Counted from the stretch's first letter, positions 1 to 17,118 are shown. The stretch: DNA of 64,000 bases from an uncultured Paracoccaceae bacterium (GCA_947489445.1 CANLDN010000002.1:131501-195500), one strand, 5' to 3'. Translations and numbers: made by a program. The notes: generated from the sequence alone by a model not told the origin.

Positions 1-83
1 CGCTGGACGCCGCCTATCTGCCTTTGCCCCGCGCCGATGCGCACAGGCTGTCGCAATCCGTCGCCACGGCGCTTGGCGACTGA
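1..83 (+). CDS. bchD: Magnesium chelatase subunit D, C-terminal end (partial)
   Basis: Only the last 26 codons are present, read from base 3 to a TGA at 81-83. The peptide ends LPRADAHRLSQSVATALGD, which fits the C-terminal end of BchD as remembered for the family. BchD works with BchI and BchH to insert Mg2+ into protoporphyrin IX, the first committed step of bacteriochlorophyll synthesis. The stop is followed at once by the ATG of bchO (84), the usual bchD-bchO order. The fragment is too short to identify alone, so the call rests largely on context. Confidence 0.75.
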   Translation, partial: LDAAYLPLPRADAHRLSQSVATALGD

Positions 84-926
84 ATGCGCTGGCCTCCCGA
101 CCCGGCCATCTGGCCCCTGACCGAACATTCCCGGCAAGTCCTGCACCGTCCCCACCGCTGGCATGTGCAGGAACATGGGACAGGTGACACGATCCTGCTG
201 ATCCACGGGGCGGGCGGCGCCACGCAAAGCTTTCGCGGCCTCTTTCCAATTTTGGCGCAGGACCATCATGTCATCATGTTCGACCTGCCCGGCCAGGGCT
301 TTACCCAGCTTGGCGGGCAACAGCGCTGCGGGCTGGATCACATGTCAGAGGATATCCTGAGCCTGATCCGGCACGAGGGCTGGAGCCCTACCCAGATCGT
401 CGGCCACTCCGCCGGGGCCGCTATTGCGTTACGGTTATGCGAACTCGGCCTGCGCCCGGCAAAGGGGATCGTGGGCATCAACGCCGCTTTGGGCAAGTTC
501 AAGGGTGTCGCCGGGTGGCTCTTTCCCATGATGGCGAAGGCACTGGCGGTAACCCCCTTCAGCGCCAGCATGTTCGCGGCGACGACAACCCGCAGCAGCG
601 TGCGCAACCTGATCCGGGGCACCGGATCAACGCTGGATGAACAGGGGTTGGAGCTTTATTACCAGCTTGCGACGGATAAGGGGCATGTTGACGCAACCCT
701 ATCGATGATGGCGCAATGGTCGCTTGATGGGCTCTTGTCACGACTCGAGCAGATCGACACAGGCGTGCATCTGATCACCGGATCGAACGACAAGGCCGTC
801 CCGCCCCAGGTCAGCCGCGACGCTGTGGCCAGACTGCCAAGTGCGACACTGACAGAACTCTCCAATCTCGGGCATCTGGCCCATGAAGAGGACGCAGCGA
901 CAATCGCCAGTCTGATCATCCAATGA
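84..926 (+). CDS. bchO: BchO, alpha/beta hydrolase of the photosynthesis cluster
   Basis: This 280-residue protein has an alpha/beta hydrolase fold. An oxyanion-hole HGAGG lies at residues 41-45, the nucleophile elbow GHSAGA puts the serine at 109, and a late GSNDKAVP (acid) and GHLAHEE (His) complete a plausible triad. It starts directly after the bchD stop, so the two are probably co-transcribed. BchO is conserved beside bchID in purple bacteria and is thought to assist magnesium chelation, but its reaction is not established. It converges with the cytochrome c gene on the opposite strand, with a hairpin between them. Confidence 0.9.
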   Translation: MRWPPDPAIWPLTEHSRQVLHRPHRWHVQEHGTGDTILLIHGAGGATQSFRGLFPILAQDHHVIMFDLPGQGFTQLGGQQRCGLDHMSEDILSLIRHEGWSPTQIVGHSAGAAIALRLCELGLRPAKGIVGINAALGKFKGVAGWLFPMMAKALAVTPFSASMFAATTTRSSVRNLIRGTGSTLDEQGLELYYQLATDKGHVDATLSMMAQWSLDGLLSRLEQIDTGVHLITGSNDKAVPPQVSRDAVARLPSATLTELSNLGHLAHEEDAATIASLIIQ

Positions 927-958
927 CAAAAGGCCGCGAGCGTTTCCACTCACGGCCT
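927..958 (-). terminator. Hairpin between bchO and the cytochrome c gene
   Basis: AGGCCG (931-936) pairs with CGGCCT (953-958). The stem is extended by GAG/CTC across one mismatch, with an 8-nt loop. Read on the minus strand the stem is followed by four T, as in an intrinsic terminator for the long puh-acsF-hemA-cytochrome run. It may also slow transcription from bchO, but no T-run follows on the + strand. Confidence 0.6.
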
Positions 959-981
959 CCAAACCTAGCGATAGGTCGGTA

Positions 982-1428
982 TTATTCTGGCGCGGCAAAA
1001 GTCGACAGGTAGGCAAACAGGTCATAAGCCTGCTCTTCCTGACGCACCTGATAGGCCATCTTACCACGGGCGCGGCGGTTATCCAGCGTCTCACGCAACC
1101 AACCGGTTGGATCCTGCACATAACCAACGAACGCTTCTTCGGTCCACGGTGTTTCAGCTTCGCCCAGTTCGATCAGGGCATCGCTATAGCGGAATCCTTC
1201 GACAGATCCCATCGTGCGGCCCGCAATACCATAAAGGTTCGGGCCAGTCCGTGCGTTGCGACCAGCCAGCACTTCACCGCTGGCATCTGCGACCACGTGG
1301 CAAGCCACGCACTGGCGGTTAAACTGTTCTTCGCCAGCTGCAGCGTCACCTTGGGTGGATGCATGGCCGCCTGCAAATGCAGGCGCGGCAAGCACAGCGA
1401 AGGCCGCTGCAAATTTAAAACTCTTCAT
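982..1428 (-). CDS. cycA: Periplasmic c-type cytochrome (cytochrome c2 type)
   Basis: A 148-residue protein with a signal peptide ending AFAGG, a haem attachment site CVACH, a GPNLYG segment after it, and a later KMAYQ giving the likely methionine axial ligand. It would carry electrons to the photosynthetic reaction centre and/or oxidases in the periplasm. The start at 1428 is chosen because it gives the signal peptide directly and has AGGAAG about 7 nt upstream; an in-frame ATG at 1482 would add a non-signal leader. It lies 111 bp after hemA, the hemA-cycA order known from roseobacters, and is the last gene of the minus-strand run. The cycA name rests on family type and position. Confidence 0.85.
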   Translation of the reverse strand: MKSFKFAAAFAVLAAPAFAGGHASTQGDAAAGEEQFNRQCVACHVVADASGEVLAGRNARTGPNLYGIAGRTMGSVEGFRYSDALIELGEAETPWTEEAFVGYVQDPTGWLRETLDNRRARGKMAYQVRQEEQAYDLFAYLSTFAAPE

Positions 1429-1539
1429 GATCGTCTTCCTTTTCGATCTGGTTCTGTGACCGTTGCCCCAGTCGGGGGACAATGTAATACATCAGACCCG
1501 GGGGTCCACCCTTTGGTTCAAAAGTTTGTGTGATGCAAA

Positions 1540-2754
1540 TCAGGCGACTGCATGTGCGAGGGCACATTGCTTCCACAGAACCCTTAACGCATTGATAAGA
1601 TGATCAATATCTTCGTCTGAATGAAGCGGGGAAGGGGTGAACCGCAAGCGCTCTGTGCCCTTTGGAACGGTGGGATAGTTGATCGGCTGTACATAAATAT
1701 CCCATTCGCGCATCAGGTAATCGGCCAGCATCCGGGTCTTGACCGGGTCCTTGATCAGAACTGGCACGATATGGCTTTCGTTGTGCATATGCGGGATGCC
1801 TTCGCGATCAAGCGCGGCGCGCAGGCGCGCCACCTGCCGTTTCTGGCGGGCACGCTCCATCTGCGATTCCTTGAGATAAGCGATGGATGTGCGGGCCGCC
1901 GCCGCGACCGCAGGCGGTAACGCAGTCGTAAAAATGAACCCGGACGCAAAGCTGCGAATGAAATCACAAAGCGCCGCAGACCCAGTGATATAGCCACCGA
2001 CAACGCCATAGGCCTTGCCAAGCGTCCCTTCGATCAACGTAATGCGATCCGCAAGCCCTTCACGCTCGCTGACGCCACCACCGCGCGGACCATACATGCC
2101 CACGGCATGGACCTCATCCAGATAGGTCATGGCGCCATATTTCTCGGCCACTTCGACAATCTGGCGGATGGGGGCAATATCACCATCCATGGAATACACG
2201 CTTTCAAACGCCACAATCTTCGGCACATCGGCTGGCAAGGTGCGCAGCTTCATTTCCAGATCATGCACATCATTATGCTTCCAGATGACCTTGGTCGCAC
2301 GCGAATGGCGGATACCTTCGATCATGGACGCATGATTGCCCGCATCTGACAGGATCACACAGTCTTTCAGCCGCGATCCCAACGTCGACAGCGCCGCCCA
2401 GTTGGAGACATAGCCAGAGGTGAACAACAACGCCGCTTCCTTGCCATGCAGATCGGCCAACTCCTTCTCCAACAGCAGGTGATCATGGTTTGTGCCGCTG
2501 ATATTACGGGTCCCGCCTGCACCGGTACCGGTCCGCTCCACCGCTTCGCACATGGCCGCGATTACCTTGGGGTGCTGCCCCATGCCCAGATAATCATTCG
2601 AACACCAGACCGTTACATCCCGCACACCACCCTCGTCATGGTTGGCGGCACGGGGAAACTTCCCGCATTTGCGTTCCAACTCGGCGAAATAGCGATAGTT
2701 GCCTTCGTCTTTGAGCGTGGTCAGTTGTTCATTGAACAGAGCATCAAAATCCAT
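1540..2754 (-). CDS. hemA: 5-aminolevulinate synthase
   Basis: This 404-residue PLP enzyme condenses glycine and succinyl-CoA to 5-aminolevulinate, the first tetrapyrrole precursor in alphaproteobacteria. The PLP lysine is in GTLGKAYG (K247), and [12 protein letters not shown] and GTRNISGT are typical of the family. Length matches known HemA. It starts 3 nt after the puhE stop, which places ALA supply in the same transcript as reaction-centre assembly genes and the AcsF cyclase, so it probably follows the control of the photosynthesis cluster. A second copy elsewhere in the genome cannot be excluded. Confidence 0.96.
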   Translation of the reverse strand: MDFDALFNEQLTTLKDEGNYRYFAELERKCGKFPRAANHDEGGVRDVTVWCSNDYLGMGQHPKVIAAMCEAVERTGTGAGGTRNISGTNHDHLLLEKELADLHGKEAALLFTSGYVSNWAALSTLGSRLKDCVILSDAGNHASMIEGIRHSRATKVIWKHNDVHDLEMKLRTLPADVPKIVAFESVYSMDGDIAPIRQIVEVAEKYGAMTYLDEVHAVGMYGPRGGGVSEREGLADRITLIEGTLGKAYGVVGGYITGSAALCDFIRSFASGFIFTTALPPAVAAAARTSIAYLKESQMERARQKRQVARLRAALDREGIPHMHNESHIVPVLIKDPVKTRMLADYLMREWDIYVQPINYPTVPKGTERLRFTPSPLHSDEDIDHLINALRVLWKQCALAHAVA

Positions 2755-2757
2755 GGG

Positions 2758-3543
2758 TCATCTTTCTTCTTTGGTCATCGTCTTGGGCGCCGGTAACATC
2801 CAACGCCAGAGTTTCGCATCAGGCAGCGGCACCACCATCAGCCAGTGTTCAAGCAACGCGAGGGCGGCCAATGCGGTCAGCAAGGCAAAGCCCACAACCG
2901 TCATATCCGATTGCGCCGACCACAGCCGTTCGGCACAGACGGCCAGCAATGCGGTCAACACGGTAATCGCAGCGGGAAAAGCAAGGGTCACAGGACCCCG
3001 CCGAAAATATGATTTCAGATGTGCCAACCGGTCCGGCACAAATTCGGTATTGATGCGCGGCACGCCGTAAAACAGGTTCAGCTTGGCAAAGATGCGGGCC
3101 AAAAACAGAACCAGATAGGTCGACACCGCCATCCGGTTGGGCGCACCGCTTGACGCCATCACAAGGCCCAGCAGGCCTATAGTAAGCAGCAATTCATGAT
3201 GCGAAACGGTTTGAAACGCCCGGAAAAACCGTGCCTTGCCCGACAACCCCGGCAGGCAATCGTCCCGCATTGGGCCGGTAATGACACCCGCCAGAAACGC
3301 CAGTTCAATCCAACCCCAGATTGCCAGCGCACCGACAAACCCCATATAGGCCCCTAACACGCTGGCATCCGGCAGTGAAAGCACCACCGCCGCAATGCCA
3401 ACGGCCAGCAAGGGCAACCAATTGAACACCGTCATCCCATGGCTGCCCAGGCGATCCGCCCGGCGCACCGCAACCAGAATCGCCCCGGTGGAAAACCACC
3501 AGACGAAAATGGCAAACAGCGATGCGATCCAGGGTGAGGTCAT
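2758..3543 (-). CDS. puhE: PuhE, photosynthetic complex assembly membrane protein
   Basis: A 261-residue multi-pass membrane protein with about seven or eight hydrophobic segments starting at residue 5. It fits PuhE in length, position (after acsF, before hemA) and topology. The family is known to influence reaction-centre/light-harvesting 1 levels in Rhodobacter; a precise activity is not established. Its ATG shares one base with the acsF stop (TAATG), which suggests translational coupling. Confidence 0.85.
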   Translation of the reverse strand: MTSPWIASLFAIFVWWFSTGAILVAVRRADRLGSHGMTVFNWLPLLAVGIAAVVLSLPDASVLGAYMGFVGALAIWGWIELAFLAGVITGPMRDDCLPGLSGKARFFRAFQTVSHHELLLTIGLLGLVMASSGAPNRMAVSTYLVLFLARIFAKLNLFYGVPRINTEFVPDRLAHLKSYFRRGPVTLAFPAAITVLTALLAVCAERLWSAQSDMTVVGFALLTALAALALLEHWLMVVPLPDAKLWRWMLPAPKTMTKEER

Positions 3544-4661
3544 TAGTAGGCAGGCTCCATCCGTGGCGACGCAGGCACAGCACTTTTCTCAACCGGAATA
3601 GTCAGCAGCGACACAAAGGCAAACCCGGCCTTGGCCGACCCCGCCATCCGTTTCAGCCAGCCACCAACGCCCCCTTGCTTGCGGCCTTGGGCAATCTGCA
3701 CGTTGGCGGCTTCCATCCGGCGCAATGTTGGTTTCCACCGCGGGTGGTCGATATCCAGAACCATCGGAAAGACCTGGCGCGAGATGTCTGACGTCTTGCG
3801 GAACACCTCCTGCCCGTACCATTCGGGATCAACGCCCAGCGCCTTGTGGAATTCAGGCCGCTGATGATCGCGGACCCACATGGTCGAAAACACAGCCGTC
3901 AGGAAAAACTTGATCCACAGCTTGTTGACCCAGCTTTCGGTCAGTTTGGGGTCAGTTTTCAGCAGCAAGGCAAAGGCTTCCCCATGCGAAAACTCATCAT
4001 TGCACCATTCGCGGAACCACTTGAAGATTGGGTGGAACCGATGCTCTGGGTGCTTTTCAAGATGCCGGTAGATCGTGATGTAACGCGCATAACCGATCTT
4101 TTCGGACAGATAAGTGGCGTAATAGATGAACTTGGGCCGGAAATATGTGTACTTCTTCGCCTGTGTCAGGAAGCCAAGGTTTACGGCAATCCCAGCCTCG
4201 CGCAGGGCATCATTGATAAACCCGGCATGGCGGGCCTCATCACGGGCCATCAACTGGAACAGGGTTGTGATATCCTCGTTCGACCCGCGCCGCTTCATTT
4301 CCTTGTACAACACGCAGCCAGAGAATTCGGCGGTGCAGCTTGAGATGAGAAAATCGATGAACTCCGCCTTCAACGCAGGCTCCATCCCGTCCCAATCGAC
4401 GGTGTCCCAGTCTTCGTTTTTCTTGAAATGGCCCTTGTTAGGGTCTGCTTTCATCGCTGCGATCAACTTGTCCCATTCGTCCCGAACGGGGGTGACATCA
4501 ATCGCGTCCATCTCATCGAAATCGGTGGTGTAAAACCGCGGCGTCAGCAATGTGTTGGACATCGCGACCTGCGTGGCCTCTTCATTGGTGAGCGGTGGCA
4601 ATGCCTCTTGCGCGGCAATGGCTTCCTCGGCGGTGGTGGCTTCAGATGAATGCATATTCAT
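3543..4661 (-). CDS. acsF: Mg-protoporphyrin IX monomethyl ester oxidative cyclase
   Basis: A 372-residue soluble di-iron protein that forms the isocyclic E ring using O2. The two ferritin-like iron motifs are visible as DEARHAGF (E142, H145) and NDEFSHGE (E223, H226), with an earlier AEFSGCVLYKE. The ATG overlaps the stop of the preceding gene in an ATGA. A second ATG two codons in (4655) is possible. The anaerobic bchE type was not seen in this window. Use of the oxygen-dependent cyclase fits an aerobic phototroph. Confidence 0.95.
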   Translation of the reverse strand: MNMHSSEATTAEEAIAAQEALPPLTNEEATQVAMSNTLLTPRFYTTDFDEMDAIDVTPVRDEWDKLIAAMKADPNKGHFKKNEDWDTVDWDGMEPALKAEFIDFLISSCTAEFSGCVLYKEMKRRGSNEDITTLFQLMARDEARHAGFINDALREAGIAVNLGFLTQAKKYTYFRPKFIYYATYLSEKIGYARYITIYRHLEKHPEHRFHPIFKWFREWCNDEFSHGEAFALLLKTDPKLTESWVNKLWIKFFLTAVFSTMWVRDHQRPEFHKALGVDPEWYGQEVFRKTSDISRQVFPMVLDIDHPRWKPTLRRMEAANVQIAQGRKQGGVGGWLKRMAGSAKAGFAFVSLLTIPVEKSAVPASPRMEPAY

Positions 4662-4954
4662 GACATCACCTCTTCACTGAATGAAAACTCGCACAGCTCC
4701 ATGAATTCCAGATCGCCCGTTGCACGGGTCCACATCTGCTCCAGCTTGGATGCGCGCGTAATCACGGCCGTCCGCTTTTCCTCTACCATCTCACCAAAGG
4801 CAGCCATGATCTCGGGGCCTTGCACCTGCACCGTGTCACCGGGATTGATCACGGCGCCATTGTCCAGCCGGACATGCGCCGACAGTTCCTCAAACCGGTG
4901 CGATATCGTCACCGTACACGGCGCGGTTTCCTTCTCTCTCCAAAATAGTCCCAT
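4658..4954 (-). CDS. bciE: Small cyclase-associated protein, probable BciE
   Basis: A 98-residue soluble protein with no signal peptide, encoded between puhC and acsF and overlapping acsF by ATGA. Alphaproteobacterial AcsF is known to need a small partner, BciE, encoded beside acsF in Rhodobacter; size and position fit. The sequence is rich in short beta-type segments (VTISHRFEELSAHVRL; INPGDTVQVQGPE). The BciE name is from context and recollection of the family, not from a diagnostic motif. The alternative is an uncharacterised conserved photosynthesis-cluster protein. Confidence 0.7.
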   Translation of the reverse strand: MGLFWREKETAPCTVTISHRFEELSAHVRLDNGAVINPGDTVQVQGPEIMAAFGEMVEEKRTAVITRASKLEQMWTRATGDLEFMELCEFSFSEEVMS

Positions 4955-5004
4955 GTGAGTTCCCTTTCACATCACGCGCGCGGGCGGCTAACCCTCGCGC
5001 TGTT

Positions 5005-5460
5005 TCAGTTCAGCAGATTGGCGAACGCTGCCACATTGTCCGCCCCATAACCGATCAGCTCCACGACAGAGCCGGTCTCACCGTCAATAATCGCAACATG
5101 TCCGTTTTCGCGGCGCACCACCTGCATAGGCAGATGAAGCGGGATACCACGCACGCTGCGTTCACGGTCCACAACACGGCCCATCACGCCGATGAACCCC
5201 GCCTTGTTCTCAGACGATAACGCCAGCAGATTGCCGTCCGTATCAGTGACTTGGTAAACACCGGCACGATCCCCGGTGATGACAATATCAAGCGATTGGA
5301 CAACCGGCGCCTCGACCAGAACACCACGCTGGGGCACGTCAAACCACTGGGCATAGGCCACGATGGCAAGGGTCGACACCATCAGGGCAAACATGCCCTG
5401 CACCAATATCTTTGGAACCATTTCCTTGTCCCGATGACGCATCTGCTTGGCCAGTGACAT
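5005..5460 (-). CDS. puhC: PuhC, photosynthetic complex assembly protein
   Basis: A 151-residue protein with a cytoplasmic N-terminus rich in charged residues (KQMRHRDKE), one membrane span at about residues 18-38 and a periplasmic domain. This matches PuhC, which helps assemble the reaction centre-LH1 complex. It begins 5 nt after the puhB stop and is followed by the small bciE-like gene. The order puhA-puhB-puhC is standard. Confidence 0.88.
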   Translation of the reverse strand: MSLAKQMRHRDKEMVPKILVQGMFALMVSTLAIVAYAQWFDVPQRGVLVEAPVVQSLDIVITGDRAGVYQVTDTDGNLLALSSENKAGFIGVMGRVVDRERSVRGIPLHLPMQVVRRENGHVAIIDGETGSVVELIGYGADNVAAFANLLN

Positions 5461-5465
5461 AGGGC

Positions 5466-6104
5466 TTACTCCGCTGCGACGGCATCGCCGTCATGTTGGT
5501 CGACGCGCGAAACCTGGGGCTGGGAAATCCGGGTCTCAGCAGCGTCGGCAAAGATACGGGCGACCTTTTCGGCGTCCGGAATGCAGCGCAGGGCGGGCTG
5601 GGTCCGCGCCATGTGCCACGGGCGGACATGCGGCCATGTCATCAGATATGACAGCCGGGTTTCGCCAATCAGCTCAAACGCCAAAGTGCCGGTGCCCGTG
5701 GGCTTGAGGTCCAGTTTAGCCGTACCTATCCACGTATATGGCAGGTTCAGGGTCATGGTCAGGGCGGCACCAATACGCATCGCCACCCGCTTGTTTGTCA
5801 GGGTGTAAACAGTCGAACGAGCCTGCACATAGGCAATACCGTAAAGAATGCCACAAGCGATCAACCCCGACAGGAAAAACGGCAAACCATGCATCACCGC
5901 GATGCCAAATGGAACGTCAGCCGACGAAACACCCACACGCCAAACAACCAGCAACGCAAAATAACCGGCAACCCAGCGCACGCTCCAGGCCTCACGGGCC
6001 AGACGACGCGGATCAGGGGCGCCCTGCCAAAGAATATGCTCGTCCTTGGGCAGCTCTTCGGGCAGTCCCCGAACCGGTTCAAACTTGAAATCATCATGGT
6101 TCAT
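5466..6104 (-). CDS. puhB: PuhB, reaction-centre assembly protein
   Basis: A 212-residue membrane protein with a soluble N-terminus (ELPKDEHILWQGAPD), about three membrane spans (roughly residues 45-57, 68-92 and 109-125) and a C-terminal PH-like part. EHILWQG is typical of the PuhB/bacterial PH-like group. PuhB is a reaction-centre assembly factor in Rhodobacter. It lies 57 bp after puhA in the same direction. Confidence 0.9.
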   Translation of the reverse strand: MNHDDFKFEPVRGLPEELPKDEHILWQGAPDPRRLAREAWSVRWVAGYFALLVVWRVGVSSADVPFGIAVMHGLPFFLSGLIACGILYGIAYVQARSTVYTLTNKRVAMRIGAALTMTLNLPYTWIGTAKLDLKPTGTGTLAFELIGETRLSYLMTWPHVRPWHMARTQPALRCIPDAEKVARIFADAAETRISQPQVSRVDQHDGDAVAAE

Positions 6105-6161
6105 GGCAGGTTCCCTCTGCGGTTGGCCAGCCCCATTGGCGAGACGGGGCCAGTCTCAGTT

Positions 6162-6923
6162 TCATTCAGCAGCGTAAAGCGTACCACCCGCGACATAGGC
6201 GCAGATCTTTTCTTCCTCGAGCAGGGTAACCTCACCCGCGCTCTTGATGGACGGCAGTGCATCCCAATGACCGGCATGCAGGGCACGCACCGTCACACGA
6301 TCCGTGCCAATCTTGGACATGGTCATGGGGATCAACCGGGTCTTTCCGGTACCCTCAGGGTTCAGATCAACGGTCAGATAACGGACCATCTGTTCAGGGA
6401 CATCGATCCACAGATCGGTGACACGACCGACAACCTCGCCATCACCGCCAACCACCGGCTTGCCACGGGGATCACGACCCGCAGAGATATGAAAATCCTC
6501 CAACATCGACATGGGCTGAATTTTGGCATGCCCATGGGCATCCAGTTCCGGAGCGTCACGGCGCGGGGCCCAGGATGCGGGACCAACACCATCCACCATC
6601 GGATCACCCGTTGGGATCCAGGCAGAGCCTGAAGAAACATCCGATTTGGCCAGCGCCAGATCCGTGCGCATCTTGCTGTCTTCATACTCTTTCGACGGCA
6701 CGGTCAGCTCACCGCGACCATCGCGCAGATGAAACGTCTTTTCCTTGGGCAAAGGCCACAGGCTTTCGTTCGCCGGAACCTCGTCATCGTCATCACGCAG
6801 GGGATACCCTTCGCGCATGTTCTCGGTCTGCAGGTAAATGACCAGCCCTGCAAAGAAGATCCAGAATAGCCAAATCGCAGCGCTCGCCAGATCGAAGTTT
6901 CCAAAAAATTCTACACCAACCAT
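6162..6923 (-). CDS. puhA: Photosynthetic reaction centre H subunit
   Basis: A 253-residue protein that caps the L and M subunits on the cytoplasmic side. There is one N-terminal membrane helix (about residues 12-31, following [13 protein letters not shown]) and a large soluble domain containing [13 protein letters not shown] and [12 protein letters not shown], characteristic of PuhA. The start at 6923 is chosen over an in-frame ATG at 7127 because it gives the canonical N-terminus and has AAAGGA 8 nt upstream; the longer form would run back into lhaA. It begins 19 bp after lhaA and is probably also transcribed from promoters inside lhaA, as in Rhodobacter (inference). Confidence 0.96.
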   Translation of the reverse strand: MVGVEFFGNFDLASAAIWLFWIFFAGLVIYLQTENMREGYPLRDDDDEVPANESLWPLPKEKTFHLRDGRGELTVPSKEYEDSKMRTDLALAKSDVSSGSAWIPTGDPMVDGVGPASWAPRRDAPELDAHGHAKIQPMSMLEDFHISAGRDPRGKPVVGGDGEVVGRVTDLWIDVPEQMVRYLTVDLNPEGTGKTRLIPMTMSKIGTDRVTVRALHAGHWDALPSIKSAGEVTLLEEEKICAYVAGGTLYAAE

Positions 6924-6942
6924 TGTATTGTCCTTTCGGTGG

Positions 6943-8373
6943 TTAGGTCGGGAAATCCGGCAATCCCAGCTTGCCAGATGTCCTGTTCGGCACGGCCATG
7001 ACCCGCACAAGCGGACCAAGGACGACCAGAGTGATGAAAAGAAGGCCAATTTCGGTATGATAAACAACCGAATAGCCGGTGGCAGGCGTGGCGAGCGCCT
7101 CTCCCAAACTGCCGTTCCCAGCGGCATGGTTCACAAGGTCACGCAAGGTGCCCCCGATAAAGATTGACAGGCCCGCACCCGTGGCTTGGGCCGCACCCCA
7201 GGCACCCAGGGCAAGGCCCCGCCCGGCATTGCCAAGCGTCGGCATCGTCATAGCGGCCGTTAGGGTCGAAACACCAAACAGGCCGCCCCCAAACCCGATC
7301 AGCGCAGCCCCGAAATAGAACAGAACAGGCGATCCCATCGGCGCGGAAAAGATGACAGCGCAAAAGGCAGCAACACCGGCCAAAATACCTCTGGCGCACA
7401 TGCGGTAAGGGTCCACCCCATGGGCCAGCCAGCGGGCAGCCATCGCAAAACCGACCAGCGCACCACCGGCCCACATCGCCGTCAGCAGCGTTGTGGCCGA
7501 AACAGACAAGCCGAGGATTTCACCGCCATAAGGCTCTAACAACACGTCCTGCATGTTGAACGCCATCGTCCCGATGAACACCACGGCCAGAAGCCGCCCC
7601 GCGTCACCACCATTGGCCAGATCACTCCACGCATCGCGGAAGGTGGGGCTTGCAGCGGCGCGTTCCGCCTTGGTCATGGGCCGTACTTTTTCCTGCTTCC
7701 ACAAGGCAATGAGGTTCAGAAGCAGCGTAACAACAGCCGTGCCCTGCACCACCTGCACCAGCCGCAGCGCCGAATAATCCCGCAAAAGGGCACCAATAAT
7801 AATCGCCGAAACGGCCATACCCACCAAATTCATGACATAAAGCAGGGCCACGACCTTGGGCCGCGTTTCATCCGTCGCACGGTCCGCCGCCAGCGCAAGA
7901 CCCGCAGTCTGCGTCATATGCATCCCGATACCCGTCAGCAAAAACGCCAGACCGGCACCGACATAACCTGCCCAGGGCGCATCAATTGTCCGATCCCCCG
8001 ACAGCACCAGCAGCGCCATCGGCATGATTGCCAAACCACCAAACTGCCACATCGTCCCGAACCACAGGTAGGGGATACGCTTCCAGCCAATCGCTGATTT
8101 GTAATTGTCGGATTTAAACCCGACCAAGGCCCGGAACGGGGCCACCAGCACCGGAATGGCGATCATCGCCGCGACCAGCATTGCGCCGATATTCAGTTCA
8201 ACAATCATCACCCGGTTCAGCGTGCCCAGCAGCATGACCGCCGCCATGCCGACCGATACCTGGAACAATGACAGGCGCAGCAGTTGCCCAAGCGGCAGAT
8301 CGTCACTCACTGCATCCCCAAAGGGCAGCAGGTTGACCGAAATCTTCTTGAGCGATGCGGCGCGGAAAATCAT
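6943..8373 (-). CDS. lhaA: LhaA/PucC-family light-harvesting assembly transporter-like protein
   Basis: A 476-residue protein with about twelve membrane spans and the major-facilitator-like BCD fold of PucC/LhaA (for example [35 protein letters not shown]). LhaA assists LH1 assembly or delivery of bacteriochlorophyll. Position between bchM and puhA identifies LhaA rather than PucC. The start overlaps the bchM stop by 4 nt. Confidence 0.9.
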   Translation of the reverse strand: MIFRAASLKKISVNLLPFGDAVSDDLPLGQLLRLSLFQVSVGMAAVMLLGTLNRVMIVELNIGAMLVAAMIAIPVLVAPFRALVGFKSDNYKSAIGWKRIPYLWFGTMWQFGGLAIMPMALLVLSGDRTIDAPWAGYVGAGLAFLLTGIGMHMTQTAGLALAADRATDETRPKVVALLYVMNLVGMAVSAIIIGALLRDYSALRLVQVVQGTAVVTLLLNLIALWKQEKVRPMTKAERAAASPTFRDAWSDLANGGDAGRLLAVVFIGTMAFNMQDVLLEPYGGEILGLSVSATTLLTAMWAGGALVGFAMAARWLAHGVDPYRMCARGILAGVAAFCAVIFSAPMGSPVLFYFGAALIGFGGGLFGVSTLTAAMTMPTLGNAGRGLALGAWGAAQATGAGLSIFIGGTLRDLVNHAAGNGSLGEALATPATGYSVVYHTEIGLLFITLVVLGPLVRVMAVPNRTSGKLGLPDFPT

Positions 8374-9062
8374 GATCCGCCCCCCTCAAACACCAAAGCG
8401 TTCGAAATGTAGAACCCCGACTTCACCCGCTCGATCTCGCGCAACTCGCCCGGGACATTGGCCGCCCGCAGCGCCTTCGCAACACCTGCGGTCGTATGCG
8501 GCACCATTGTCGGGCTGCGATCAGCACGGGGAAACAGTTTGCCCACCCGCCACATCGCCATCAACGCAGGCGTGCGGGGCGGCAGTGTAAAGACAAATTT
8601 GCCATCGACCCGGTCGTTCGCGCGGCCCAATAGCTCCGCGATATCCGGCGCGCTGTAATAGATCATCGAATCCATCGCCAGCGCGTGGTCAAACCTGCCA
8701 TCGGTGCTGTCCAACATATCACCCGCGATCCAGGCGATCCTGCCGGGCAGGTCCGTTGGCATCCGGTCCCGCGCGATGTCGATCAATGCGGGCGAGATAT
8801 CGACCGCCACCACATCCGCACCACGTTGGGCCAGTTCCACCGCCATCGCACCTGTGCCGCACCCCGCATCCAGAATGCGCGCGCCGCGCAGATCGTCAGG
8901 CAATTGGCGCAAAATAAGATCACGCATCCGGTCCCGCCCAGCGCGCACAGTCGCACGAATACCCGACACCGGCGCATCAGACGTCAGCCGCTCCCACACC
9001 TTGGTCGCAGAGCGGTCAAAGTAATGCTCAACCCGGTCACGTGTGGCGGCGTAGCTCGTCAT
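8370..9062 (-). CDS. bchM: Mg-protoporphyrin IX O-methyltransferase
   Basis: A 230-residue SAM-dependent methyltransferase. The SAM motif ILDAGCGTGAMAVELA is at about residues 63-78, followed by VVAVDISPALI. It methylates the ring C propionate of Mg-protoporphyrin IX to give the AcsF substrate. It overlaps lhaA by 4 nt. The 79 bp upstream, back to the bchL stop, holds an unusual 11-bp tandem repeat (described separately). Confidence 0.94.
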   Translation of the reverse strand: MTSYAATRDRVEHYFDRSATKVWERLTSDAPVSGIRATVRAGRDRMRDLILRQLPDDLRGARILDAGCGTGAMAVELAQRGADVVAVDISPALIDIARDRMPTDLPGRIAWIAGDMLDSTDGRFDHALAMDSMIYYSAPDIAELLGRANDRVDGKFVFTLPPRTPALMAMWRVGKLFPRADRSPTMVPHTTAGVAKALRAANVPGELREIERVKSGFYISNALVFEGGGS

Positions 9063-9107
9063 CTGTGCGCACCACCCGGAAAGTCAGCGATGCGCACGAT
9101 CATGCGC

Positions 9108-9141
9108 ATGGTTTCTGCATGGTTTCTGCATAGGTTCTGCA
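9108..9141. repeat. 11-bp tandem repeat, three units, between bchL and bchM
   Basis: Units are ATGGTTTCTGC (9108-9118), ATGGTTTCTGC (9119-9129) and ATAGGTTCTGC (9130-9140), followed by ATCA, which includes the bchL stop. The same array, in the opposite orientation, lies at 36236-36276. GCGCAC and ATGCGCAT palindromic bits flank both copies. Function unknown. Confidence 0.85.
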
Positions 9142-16923
<7,782 letters not shown>

Positions 16924-16954
16924 GTAAACGGCCCCTGACAGTCCCATGCGTAGA

Positions 16955-16983
16955 GATTAGGCGGCAAAATGCTAATGTGTCAA
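16955..16983 (-). promoter_or_regulatory. Probable bchF promoter overlapping a PpsR site
   Basis: On the minus strand TTGACA (complement of 16978-16983) is followed after 17 bp by CTAATC (complement of 16955-16960), a good -35 and a weak -10 box. Transcription would begin near 16947, giving a short leader to the ATG at 16923. The -35 lies within a TGT-N12-ACA operator. Confidence 0.55.
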
Positions 16984-16995
16984 CTTGAACTTACA
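16978..16995. promoter_or_regulatory. PpsR/CrtJ operator upstream of bchF
   Basis: TGTCAACTTGAACTTACA matches the TGT-N12-ACA consensus exactly. It covers the -35 box of the bchF promoter, so bound PpsR should block the bch-puh transcript under oxygen. Confidence 0.75.
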
Positions 16996-17100
16996 CTTAT
17001 ATGATGCAGTTCATACACTTGCCTCATCATCACTTTTTATCGCTATAATGCATATAAATCAGTGGTATATGCTCTGGTTTGTTTTTGAAGTGAGCGTATG

Positions 17101-17118
17101 TGTCAATTTACTTTGACA
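17101..17118. promoter_or_regulatory. PpsR/CrtJ operator upstream of ppaA
   Basis: TGTCAATTTACTTTGACA is TGT-N12-ACA with 5-bp inverted arms (TGTCA/TGACA). Its right half is the -35 box of the ppaA promoter. The centre lies 123 bp from that of the bchF operator. Confidence 0.75.

Noticed and set aside
1456..1540. Possible PpsR site upstream of the cytochrome c gene
   Set aside because: TGT and ACA triplets occur but none with the 12-bp spacing.
5889..6632. 247-codon + strand open frame
   Set aside because: Antisense to puhB/puhA, both strongly identified.
16924..16947. bchF start at 16947
   Set aside because: No ribosome site and it coincides with the predicted transcription start; 16923 fits better.
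17044..17049. Perfect TATAAT as the main ppaA promoter
   Set aside because: No acceptable -35 at 16-18 bp; the nearest TTG lies 19 bp away. Kept only as a note.
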